DNA of 64,000 bases from Ampelocalamus luodianensis (lineage: Eukaryota; Streptophyta; Magnoliopsida; Poales; Poaceae), in assembly GCA_036346255.1 (NCBI GenBank), contig CM070633.1, positions 12,152,001 to 12,216,000 of the forward strand, read 5' to 3'. This document shows, in pieces, positions 47,881 through 57,317 of the stretch; within the stretch, counting starts at the first letter, position 1, and every line of letters begins with the position of its first letter. Below the pieces are notes generated by a model that had not been told where the DNA came from, did no database searches, and worked only from the letters and a program-made list of their open reading frames with translations. The translations under genes and the position numbers were made by a program.

Positions 47881-48900
47881 AATATGATTTGCCGATCAAA
47901 ATCCTATGTAAAAATTGCATAGATTGATCTCTGTTTTTACGATGTCCGGACGCCTTGGAGATACTGATGGGCGCGCCGCCGAACCTGATGGGGAAACCCT
48001 CGACCCCTATCCCAGAGATTGCGATTCTATGCATAAACTTGTTTTTGCGGGATGTATGTGACCAGATGGCCTAATGTGTATGTGATGCATGTTTGTAATA
48101 TTTGCATGACTGCGTGTCGTAGTACGGCAACACTACTGAGCCATTGTGTTGCCAAAGTATTGTATTAACGGCTGCGTGCCGACTTGTGATGATTCCTAGT
48201 ATCCATGTATTTTATTACTAGTGTTATGAGTAATAGCTTATAGTAGTACTCGGAGGACACATCACTTGGAGGATGGCACACATGAACCATGGAGATGGAG
48301 ATCATCATGGTGGATGATTCTATGGCGATGGAGATCACCATGAGAAAATGGGCCATCTTGAGTCACAAGCTGTGTGAATGTTATTCCTATTGTTTTACTC
48401 CTATGCATGTTTGAATGGTAGAAGTATAGCGATCCTCACAAAATGTTAAGTTAAACATATGCCCTCCCAATTAAACTTTGCACCATCCCATGTCTTGTAA
48501 ATTGATGGTGGGTCTATAAAATTAGGCACCATCAACTTTCCTTGACTAGATGGGTTTTGTATCGGATACTTACATGCATAAGGATTGGTGAACTTAATAA
48601 GGTTATCATAAAGGTTATGGGCCTTGGGGCATAAAGGTTGGCGCCGGGGCATAGAGATGTCACCCAACAACAAGAGTCATATAGAGATATGATTAGCAAG
48701 GTGTTGCTTATCAAGTACCTTGTCTCTAGCGGTGATGCAAAAGCTCACTAGTAGACTCGTTAATTGCGGATCTTGAATCGCTAAGAATCACAGAGGGATG
48801 TTGATTTTAGTGGGAGTACATTCTATTAAATTTGTTTAATACAGTTTACTCTATCATGGTTTTATTTGTCTTAGTATTTTGCATTTCCTATTGTAGATCA
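47881..48900 (+). other. D untranslated leader before gag
   Basis: About 1 kb without a recognisable gene. A purine-rich stretch at 48255-48350 has repeated GGAGAT and GATCACCATG words, forming an imperfect local repeat. Short open frames exist on both strands without domains. Confidence 0.6.
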
Positions 48901-49700
48901 ATGGCATCTAGCAACCACGCACACCCTTTTGCTTTGCGATCGATTCTTGAGAAAGAGAAATTAAATGGAACAAACTATTCTGGACTGGTCCGTGAACTGA
49001 GAATTGTTCTCGTGGCGGATAAAAGGAAAACGTTCGACACCCCAATCCCGTAAGAACTCGCTAACAATGCGTCTGCTCGTTGTTAAAAATGCCTACAAGA
49101 AAGCATGTGATGACTCTCTTGAGATTAGTCGTCTTATGCTTGCATGCATGGAACGACCTTCAAAAGCGGTTTGAGGATCGTGAAGCGTATGATATGATCA
49201 TAGCGCTTAGGACATGTTCGCACACGTGCCGACCGAACGGTTCAATGTCTCTAAGGCTTTTACGAATGCAAGTTAACGAAGGTGCACCGTAGGCCCACAT
49301 GTGATCAAAATGGTTGGTTCTGATCGGACTTTGGATAAACTTGGTTTTCCAATTGGCCAAGAGTTGGCAATCGATTTCATTTAGCGTCTCTTCCACCTAG
49401 CTATGGGCATTTCATTTCGAACTACCATATGCATGGGGCTGATAAGGGCCTTAATGAGCTTTGTGGGATGCTCAAAAGCAGAGAGTGACATTAAGAAGTG
49501 TGCTGAGGCCTAGCCATGTGATGGTGTGCGAGAACAAGTCTAGCTTCAAGAAAAAGGGTAAGAAGCCATGGCCAAAGAATAAGGGCAAGGTTAAGGATAT
49601 GATCTGAAGCCAACGCCTAAGCCTAATCTTTGGACTGGAGCCGAGACAAGTATGCTTCTATTGTAAAGAACCGCTTTGGAAGAGAAAGCGCAAGAAGTAC
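48901..49700 (+). pseudogene. D gag remnant
   Basis: The start ATG at 48901 gives MASSNHAHPFALRSILEKEKLNGTNYSG, typical of copia Gag N-termini. The frame breaks before NASAR/VKNAYKKACDD (49060-49110). Further pieces read DLQKRFEDREAYDMIIAL (49157-49210) and GLSLPPSYGHF-like text near 49390. The zinc knuckle near 49647 reads CFYCKEPLWKRKRKKYM, with the histidine and last cysteine lost. Not functional as written. Confidence 0.78.
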
Positions 49701-49779
49701 ATGGATTCCGATGAATGCAAGAAGAAGGTGGAAGTAAGACTTCCACCCATGGTACACTTGTCATAAATGTTTTAGACAT

Positions 49780-50030
49780 TTTCTCGCAGATTCTCCTATT
49801 AACTCTTGGGTATTTGATCCGGATCGCTTGCTCACATTTGCAACTCGATGCGAGGGCTAATAAGAAGTAGAGGAGTCGCAAGAGGTGAAGTTGATTTTCG
49901 CGTCGGGAATAAAGCAAGGGTTGTTGCGTTGACCGTCGACACCATGCAACTTCAGCTTCCTTCAAGATTTATTCGAATTGAATAATTGTTATTATGTTCC
50001 TAGTATGAGTCGAAACATTTTATCCCCTCA
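49780..50030 (+). pseudogene. D protease remnant
   Basis: INSWVFDPDRLLTFATRCEG (49800-49855) matches the SWVFDTGS active-site loop of copia proteases, but the DTG triad reads DPD. It is followed by RVGNKARVVALTVDTMQLQLP-like text (about 49900-49965). Frames shift and the catalytic site is lost. Confidence 0.65.
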
Positions 50031-50159
50031 TGTTTGATGAGAGATGGTTATTCATTTGCAAGTAAAGACAATGGTTGTTTGATCTCTAAAAATGGAATGT
50101 TTATGGCTTTTTGCCCATTGTGAATGGGTTATTTATTTTAAATCTTGATGATGCGCCTA

Positions 50160-51300
50160 TCTTTAACATAAATGCTAAAAGACTTCGACCTAATGATTTG
50201 AATCCCACCTATGTTTGGCATTGTCGTTTGGGTCACATAAGTGAAAAGCGCATGAAGAAGCTCCATCTGATGGTCTTCTAACCGTTTGATTTTGAATCAT
50301 ACGAGACATGTGAAGCTTGTTTGCTTGGTAAGATGACCAAATCACCTTTCAAAGGTTCTTTTGAGAGGCGTCGAGACTTGTTGGAAATCATACATACCGA
50401 TGTATGTGGACCAATGAGCACGATCGCTAGAGGTGGATTTCATTACTTCATAACTTTCATCGATGATTTTAGTAGATATGGCTATGTCTACTTAATGAAG
50501 CATAAGTCCAAACTTTTGAAAAGTTCAAAGAGTTCCGAATGAGGTTGAAAATCAACGTGCCAAGAAAATCAAGGCTCGCGATCGATCGTGGTGGCGGTAT
50601 TTGAGTCATGAATTTAGCAATCATCTGAAGAGTTGCGAATTGTTCCACACTAACACCGCCTAACGCCTCAAAGAAACGGGGTATCCGAGCGTGTCGGACC
50701 TTGTTGGACATGGTTCGATCGATGATGAGCCGATGATTTACCATTATCCTTTTGGGGTTACGCTCTAGAAACGGCAGCTTTCACACTTAATAGGTACCGT
50801 CTAAATCAGTAGTTAAGACACCATATGAGATATGGACCGAAAGAGTCACGCTTGTCTTTTCTAAAGATTTGGGGATGTGAGGCGTTTGTCAGCGACTACT
50901 GATCGGACAAGCTCACACCCAAGTCGGATAAATGCATTTTCGTGGGATATCCAAGGAAACCTTTGGATATTACTTCTACAACCGACTAGAGGGCAAAGTG
51001 TTTGTCGCTCAAGTGGTGTTTTCCTAGAGAAAGAGTTTCTCAATAGGAGACAAGTGGAAGAACAGTGCGGCTTGAAGAGGTTCAAGATGAACCAATCGGG
51101 AAGACTCGGCGAATGATGCCCATGTGGAGAACAAGTTGAGGAACCCATGGAAAAGGAAGCACCACCACCACGAAGGTGGAAGGCTCCGCAATGCGCGAGA
51201 TATATTATTGTTAGACAATGATGAGCCCACGACCTATGCGAAGCAATGATGGACCAGACTCGAGAAATGGCATAGTGCCATGAGATCCGAGATAGCATCC
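50160..51300 (+). pseudogene. D integrase remnant
   Basis: NPTYVWHCRLGHISEKRMKKL (50205-50262) and YETCEACLLGKMTKSPF (50300-50350) form the zinc-binding GAG-pre-integrase domain. Then comes LLEIIHTDVCGPM (50380-50420) with the first catalytic Asp, and FHYFITFIDDFSRYGYVYLMKHKS (50439-50510). Past 50530 the frame is lost. Pieces such as WGCEAFV (50870-50890) and GKVFVAQVVFFLEKEFL (50993-51045) mark the end. The second Asp and the Glu cannot be placed with confidence. Confidence 0.78.
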
Positions 51301-51339
51301 ATGGGAGACAATCAAGTTTGGAATTTGGTTGACTCACTG

Positions 51340-52100
51340 ATGGTGTTAAAACCATAGAGTGCAAATGGATCTATAAAAGGAAGATTGATATGGATGGAAA
51401 TGTTCATATCCATAAAGCTCGACTTGTCGCAAAAGGTTTTCGGCAAGTTCAAGGAGTTGACTACAATGAGACTTTCTCACCTGTAGCGATGCTTAAATCA
51501 ATACGGATCATTCTAGCTATTGCTGCATATTTCGACTATGAGATATGGCAGATGGATGTCAAAACGGCTTTCCTTAATGGAAATTTAACCGAGGGCGTGT
51601 ATATGATACACCCGAGGGTTTTGTCGATCCAAACAATGCTAGAAAAGTATGCAAACTTCAAAATCCATTTATGGATTGAAGCAAGCATCTCGGAGTTGGA
51701 ACATTCGTTTTGATGAAGTGGTCAAAGGTTTGACTTCATCAAAAACGAAGAAGAATCTTGTGTTTACAAGAAGACAAGTGGGAGCTCACTCGTATTTCTA
51801 ATCTTATATGTAGATGACATATTAACGATTGGAAATGATATTCCTATGCTCGAGTCCGTTAAGACCTCATGAAAAATAGTTTCTCAATGAAGGACTTAGG
51901 GAAGCGGCATATATTTTGGGTATTAAAATCTATAGAGATAGATCAAAAGGCTAATAGGATTAAGTCAGTACTTACATTGACAAAGTGTTGAAACGGTTCA
52001 ACATGGAGGAGGCAAAGAAAGGGTTCTTGCCCATGTCTCATGGCATAAATCTTGGCAAGACTCGGTGTCCTTCGACAAGCGATGGCGAGATCGCATGAGT
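51340..52100 (+). pseudogene. D reverse transcriptase remnant
   Basis: CKWIYKRKIDMDGNVHIHKARLVAKGFRQVQGVDYNETFSPVA (51361-51487) and WQMDVKTAFLNGNL (51546-51587) hold the first catalytic Asp in an open stretch. The YVDD pair lies at 51807-51818 within LYVDDILTIGND. YILGIKI (51910-51932) and KRFNME (51990-52005) follow. There are at least three frameshifts, several next to altered CHG sites. Confidence 0.85.
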
Positions 52101-52110
52101 AAGATTCCAT

Positions 52111-52740
52111 ATGCTTCGCCATTGGATCTATCATGTATGCTATGATGTGCACTCGCCAGATGTTTCCTATGCTCTAAGTGTTACGAGCAGATACGGTGAT
52201 CCGGTGAGAGTCACTGGACGGCAGATTAAAAACATCCTCAAGTATTTGAGAAGAACTAAGGATGTGTTCCTAGTCTACGGAGGTGAGGAAGAGCTCGTTG
52301 TAAATGGTTACACCGATGCAAGCTTCCAAACCGACAAAGATGATTACAAATCGCAATCGGGTTTTGTGTTCCTTTTGAGCGGTGGTGCGGTAAGTTGGAA
52401 GAGTTCCAAGCGAGAGGCGTCGACTCTACAACGGAGGCGAGTACATTGCGGCTCACGAGCGGCAAAGGAAGGTGTTTGGATAAGGAAGTTCATAAGCGAA
52501 CTAGGTGTGGTTCCTAGTGCGTGCGATCCTCTGGATCTTTCTTTGTGATAACGGTGGGGCCATTCGCGCAAGCCAAGGAGCCGAGGAATCACCAAAAGAA
52601 CAAACACATATCTGCAAGGTTTCATCTCATTCGAGATCCTTAATCGAGGAGATTTAAAGATATGCAAAATACACACGGATTTGAATATTTCAGATCCTTT
52701 GTGAAGCCTCCCACGGCCTAAGCAAGAGGCGCACACAAGA
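52111..52740 (+). pseudogene. D RNase H remnant
   Basis: The open stretch from 52111 to 52548 contains SPDVSYALSVTSRYGDPV, KYLRRTKDVFLVYGG and the RNase H start GYTDASFQTDKDDYKSQSGFVFLLSGGAVSWKSSK. The usual EAEY glutamate motif is lost to a frameshift near 52430. GVWIRKFISELGVV follows. After another break, LKICKIHTDLNISDP-like text (52655-52695) and QELWVLDIF (52737-52760) close the polyprotein. Confidence 0.82.
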
Positions 52741-52775
52741 GCTATGGGTATTAGATATTTTCTAGATTGACTCTA

Positions 52776-52790
52776 GTGCAAGTGGGAGAC
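52776..52790 (+). promoter_or_regulatory. D polypurine tract
   Basis: GTGCAAGTGGGAGAC lies directly before the 3' LTR start TGTTGG. The form AAGTGGGAGA is usual for copia elements. Confidence 0.8.
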
Positions 52791-54114
52791 TGTTGGAGAT
52801 ATGCCCTAGAGGCAATCATATTGATGATGATATTTCATTGTATCCATGATTTAATAAATGTTCCTTGAATATTGCCTTTGTGTTGATTAACAAGTATGTG
52901 ACTTGTTTGTGAAACTCTTCACTTGTATGGTTATTCTAAAGTTGTCCCTAGTCGGAGTTCATGTGAGGACACACGTGAATGATGGATTAGCACATGTATC
53001 GGTTGATGACCATGTTTCACAGGTCATAGACATGGAGATGTCAAACCAATAATGTGGACATATGTTTAGAACATGGGGTTGGACCGACCCAACATGAGAC
53101 ATAGTAATTATTCTTATAGTTCTCTCTACACAATGTGTACGCCTTGTCCTTAGACCTGAGATTGTCGCATGTACTTGAGATGTGAATCGACCTACTTAGG
53201 GGCTATCAAACGCTACTCGTGAATCGGGTAGTTATAAAGGTAGCTTCGGGTTTGTCATGAAGCATTTGCGAGGCATGGTCGGTCGAGATGGGATTTGCCC
53301 TCTCTACGAGAGAGATATCTCTGGGCCCCTCGAGTGATCGGATCCAGAAATGCATGGCCATGCTACTTAAGGTTAAGAGTTAACCTAGTAAGGGATTCAG
53401 GATCACAGGATCGAGAAAGAGTGGTCAGCTTGGAGCTCGACCGAATATCGTGAGGCAAAGGGATTGGCATGTACATAACGTTGTGATGGTTCGTCCGATA
53501 TGATCTTTACGTATGTTTAGGAGTTGGCACGTCTTGCTAGAGGCCGCTACCAACTATTGACCAAGTATGTGTACTCGCGTCATGTCTAAACATATGTGAA
53601 CCATAGGGTCACACACTTAAGGGGCTGAAGCCTAATTCGGATTGGATCCGATTAGATCGCATTGAGTCCTAATGGGTCTCTATTCGTAGAAGCCCATTAT
53701 AAGGGCGTCTATAAAAGGAGAAGCAGGGGCGCTGGTTTAGGGGTTGAGTTTTTCGTGACATCCTCAAACCCCGCCGCCACCCTCCCACGCCCTAGTCGCC
53801 GCGCGATCTAGTAGTCCGGCGCGCGTCGCTTCCTCCCGCACGTGTGGATACCTTTGAGGCGCCGCATGCGTGGCGTTGGGACGAACCGCAAGAAAGGAGC
53901 ATGACGTGGGACGCCGCGACGAGGACGAGGAAGTAGTACGACTACTCGCCCGACGCATCGCATCAAGCCGAGTACGACTACACCGCCCGACGTCTTGCAT
54001 CAACTTCCGCACTGCGGCGTCTAGTGGTAAGACCGTGATCTATAAGCTGCAGTGATCTTGGTTTACGGGTAGATTTTTTAATTTGCGCTAGTGTAGCCTA
54101 CCCGTTTCCCAACA
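52791..54114 (+). repeat. D 3' LTR
   Basis: It pairs with the 5' LTR. It ends CCCAACA and is followed by the TATGG duplication (54115-54119). CAG/CTG sites differ from the 5' copy in both directions, for example ACCTGAG here (53155) against ACACGAG (46525). TATA box at 53710-53717. Confidence 0.93.
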
Positions 54115-54119
54115 TATGG
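54115..54119. repeat. Target-site duplication of element D, right copy
   Basis: TATGG, identical to 46156-46160. Confidence 0.95.
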
Positions 54120-55222
54120 GACCTCTCTTGACCTAGTACTTTGGCGTGTATTGGCTCCGGGTCGCAGGAGGTCGCAGGAGGGATGGTGTTGGGAGCATGG
54201 TAGTTGTCAGAAAAGCTTTATCTGAGTGGGTAGTTGTCTTTTGGCTTTACCATGTAGCGTAGGGATTTCTATCCATACAAGCGGCTCGTAGTTAATACAC
54301 AATATTGGAAAAAGTCTCGTAGGACTTAGTCAGTGCGAGCATACCTTCGGAAGTGTGCTTTGGCTTAAAGCGATGCAAGTGTGGGTGCAGTGGTACACCG
54401 CAGGTTAAAAACTATTCGAATAGCCTCGTCGTAGGTGATGGACACGCTTGGGTAAGCTTTTCAAGAGTTAGACTACAACCTTTTAATTAAAAATTTGACG
54501 GGTGGTACGAATCCGGGATTCATGCTATTGTTGTGGTGACTATTGGGGTAGTCACTTCTAGGTTGTTTACCTTTTCTCTTTTGTTATTATTACCTTTACT
54601 GTATTTCAACATTAAAAATGAATTGCAAACTTGCCTTTAAACTGTATTACATTATTGCAAACAAATCTGGCTTTGTGCAAATGAAACATATGGCCTCCAC
54701 CAGATAAGCCTGCATGTAGCATATGAACAGGTATGCTAGTTCACACGTCAGTCTTGCGAGTACAAAGACAATCTTTGTACTCATTGGCTTTGCTTAATGA
54801 TTTTGTTGCAGAGGAAGAAGGTGAGCCCCAAGGGCCTCACTTCTGTGAGTTGTGCTGCCGCTTCGTGTTCGACGACTAGGCTTGGCGGTCCGGTCAGATG
54901 CCTTGTGGGTGAAGGCACGCTGATTGGCTTTGTTTATAGTCATCTTATGGCACTTTTGCTTCCATTATGCGTTCTTCCGGTATTTATGTATCTTTGGCCG
55001 GTCGGCCATTGTGCGTAATAACTCTACCGTTGTTTACCTTACATTTGTAGTGTAATGTTTGGACTCTATGTTTGGAATGGAGTTGATGCATAATTTTGTG
55101 GCGGGTGTGTATAATGTGATTCAGGAAGTATACATATCTCGAGGCTCGATTTATTTGATTTGTGATGTTAGGGCCAGGTGGTTGGTTAAGCATTACAAGC
55201 CAAATAAATTGGGGTCCTCACA
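54120..55222 (+). repeat. A 3' LTR, final part
   Basis: It matches 37085-38182. It includes the palindrome (54412-54423) and the AGGAAGAAG unit (54812-54820), and ends TCCTCACA. No genes. Confidence 0.93.
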
Positions 55223-55227
55223 TGACC
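55223..55227. repeat. Target-site duplication of element A, right copy
   Basis: TGACC, identical to 33965-33969. Confidence 0.95.
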
Positions 55228-57317
55228 CAAAAGACCATTTCGGGCACATTAATGCTAAGACCGGGATTAATAATAATCATTAGCATTAATGATGTCCGAA
55301 AGCGTCGCTCAGCGCCAGTGGGTGATTACAGAGGGTTGGGCCCACATGTCAGTGAGACACTTAGGCCAAACTTAAGACACAATTAATACTCCTAATGATT
55401 GACAATAATTAGGCATTAACTGTGCCCTAATAATCTGACAAAAATGGGAGCTTCTCAGCTGACAAAACCCGAGTGCCTTTTACGGCTTGTCGCCGGCGAC
55501 TCTGGTCGCGGCGGCGCCCACAAAATACCAAAATGTGTTCGCAATAGCGTTGCGGACCCAATGGTGATGACCTCGCCAGAGGTGGAGGTCTAGAACGCCG
55601 GCGAGCCGGAAAACGAGGATGGAGCCATTTTCGGCAAAACATGAAAATAGCAAAAAGCTCCGCTGCGGTCCAGGAAAGCGAGTGCCATCACTCCTAGGGA
55701 CTAAATAGAAGCTACCTTAACGCAGACGAGCTTCAAAGATGGCCGGGGAAGACTCGAACACGGTGAAGTTCACCGGAGCCGAGGAAGATGAAGTGGAAAA
55801 CGACAATCTGAGCAAAATGAACACCAATGGGTGATCAAAATAGCATCATTAGGGTTCCCACAAGCTCCACAAGTAAGCAATTGCAAAAAGAACCACTTAC
55901 CGGAGTTGGAGAAGAAAGGGGGTGAAATCAGCCGAAAATCTCCAAACTTAAAATTGAGTGATTCCTGTGAATGCAGCCCAAAATTAAGTTAGGGGAAATA
56001 TAAAGGAAGTTGAGGGGCTCAAAAGGGTGCAAGAAATATTGAAGGTGAACCACTGGACACCAAGATCCACATTGGAGCTCCACGGTTGAAAATGGCGTTT
56101 TGAAGATTTGAAGTGGTTTTGAGCTCAAATACAGAGAATGAGCAAAGTGTGGTGTAAAGGAACACCAGGAGGAACTAAGGGGGTTTATATAGAGGAGGGA
56201 TTAGGGTTTCGAGCACACACATGAGTCCATGGTGAGCTCGGATCATGGCACGGTCATGGACCAAGAAATGATGGGAGCAGCTGGGACTCGGGATGGAGGA
56301 GCCGAAAGCCTGGGGTGCATTTAATGCCCCACAGAGTGATGTTGACGAGAGGGAGCTTGATTTGACAATGCGCAACCGCTCTCTCCCTCTCTCTCCTTCT
56401 GCCATTGCTTGCATGCGCCGCACGGAGGACCAGAGGAGGAAGAAGAACAGAGAAGGAAATCGTGGCCGTCAGATCTGAGATGGACGGCTGCGATTGAAAG
56501 GGGGTCCGGCTGAGGGTTTCTAATGCTCCAAGCAATCAGGGCGGTCCGATCAGGATTGAACGGCTGAGATCAATTGGGGCTTTCGGGTGACCCGAACAGC
56601 CCGTTCAATAAGGACGGCCCGATCTTAATCCAACGGCTCAAAAAGAATGTGATGATCGCGGTGGCTCGAACGGCATTAGCCAATCAGAGCCGAGCGATGC
56701 AAATCCAACGACCGAAATTGATCGCGCGTGTTAGAAAGGGCTCGGTGCAGTTAGTTGATCAGGCTCAACCAAGTGGCTCGAGCCCGAGTCCGACTCAAAC
56801 CCAAGGAACAGTGAATCAGCTTTAGGTTTTAAATTTAAGCTGAGACTCTTGAGGATTTAAAAGAGGTAGCAAAACTACTCCAAAAATTCTGAAATTTTTA
56901 CAGGAGCTTGCTAGCTGAGTTATTGACCTTGTATAAAATTTCAGAGGTTTTTGTGCTATACATTTTCCTCCAAAAATTCCACAAGGTTCTGGTCCCCAGT
57001 TTGACCAGAATTTGAGTAGGTTTGACTGACCTCCAAAAGTATTCAAACAATTTCTAAAAATTGTGAAATTTTTCAGAGGGGTCACATACCAACCCAAGAA
57101 TTTAGGAAAAATATTTTCAGGAGATTATCACAAGATGGAACAAGAATGTTTTTGAAGGATCAAGTTTTGGATCAAGGACTTGTGACTATGTATTTCCATA
57201 ACTCTCGTACAATAATTGTTTAGTACATACAGGAAATACATGATGTAAGAAAAAAAAGTTTTAATTTCTACTCATTTTCTTACATTTGAAACACAAGCCC
57301 AAAATTGGGATGTTACA
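55228..57317 (-). repeat. B right (5') LTR, final part with promoter
   Basis: It continues B's right LTR after A and matches 23670-25734. The minus-strand TATATAAA is at 56184-56191. It ends at TGTTACA (57317), after which LTR F resumes. CAG/CTG sites are mostly intact here but altered in the left copy. Confidence 0.92.
56184..56191 (-). promoter_or_regulatory. TATA box of B 5' LTR
   Basis: TATATAAA on the minus strand; the same motif is at 24616-24623. This copy would drive B's transcript had A not been inserted downstream within the leader. Confidence 0.7.

Larger units (their letters stand above)
46161..54114 (+). mobile_element. D: Ty1/copia retrotransposon (Angela/BARE-1-like)
   Basis: LTRs of about 1.31 kb (46161-47472) and 1.32 kb (52791-54114) start TGTTGGAGATATGCCC. 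The right one ends CCCAACA. Integrase precedes RT, which is the copia order. The gag start (MASSNHAHPFALRSILEKEKLNGTNYSG) and LTR start resemble the grass Angela/BARE-1 lineage as I know it. A perfect TATGG duplication flanks the element. The polyprotein carries many frameshifts. Confidence 0.93.
33970..55222 (+). mobile_element. A: Ty3/gypsy chromovirus (Tekay/Del-like) carrying copia element D in its 3' LTR
   Basis: The 5' LTR is 33970-38182 (4213 bp). The 3' LTR is 43067-46160 + 54120-55222 (about 4197 bp). The body is 38183-43066. Ends are TGTAACAACC...TCCTCACA. A perfect 5-bp duplication, TGACC, marks the insertion into B's right LTR. The PBS, gag with an intact zinc knuckle, protease, RT, RNase H, integrase, chromodomain and PPT are all present in order. 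Several frameshifts and three in-frame stops break the polyprotein. The two LTRs are very similar outside CAG/CTG sites, which suggests a recent insertion. Confidence 0.95.
9401..57317 (-). mobile_element. B: near-complete Ty3/gypsy chromovirus (Tekay/Del-like), split by nested elements C and A
   Basis: Two LTRs of about 5.2 kb flank a 5.06 kb body read on the minus strand. The left (3') LTR is 9401-9907 + 21031-25734, and the right (5') LTR is 30797-33969 + 55228-57317. Both start TGTAACATCC and end in CACA or GCTCACA on the minus strand. The PBS is at 30781-30792 and the PPT at 25736-25747. The flanks are GCCGC on the left and CCGCC on the right, which fits a 5-bp target duplication with one G lost, inside LTR F. 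A C-terminal chromodomain places it with chromoviruses; very long LTRs fit the Tekay clade. C sits in its left LTR and A (carrying D) in its right LTR. Confidence 0.9.
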
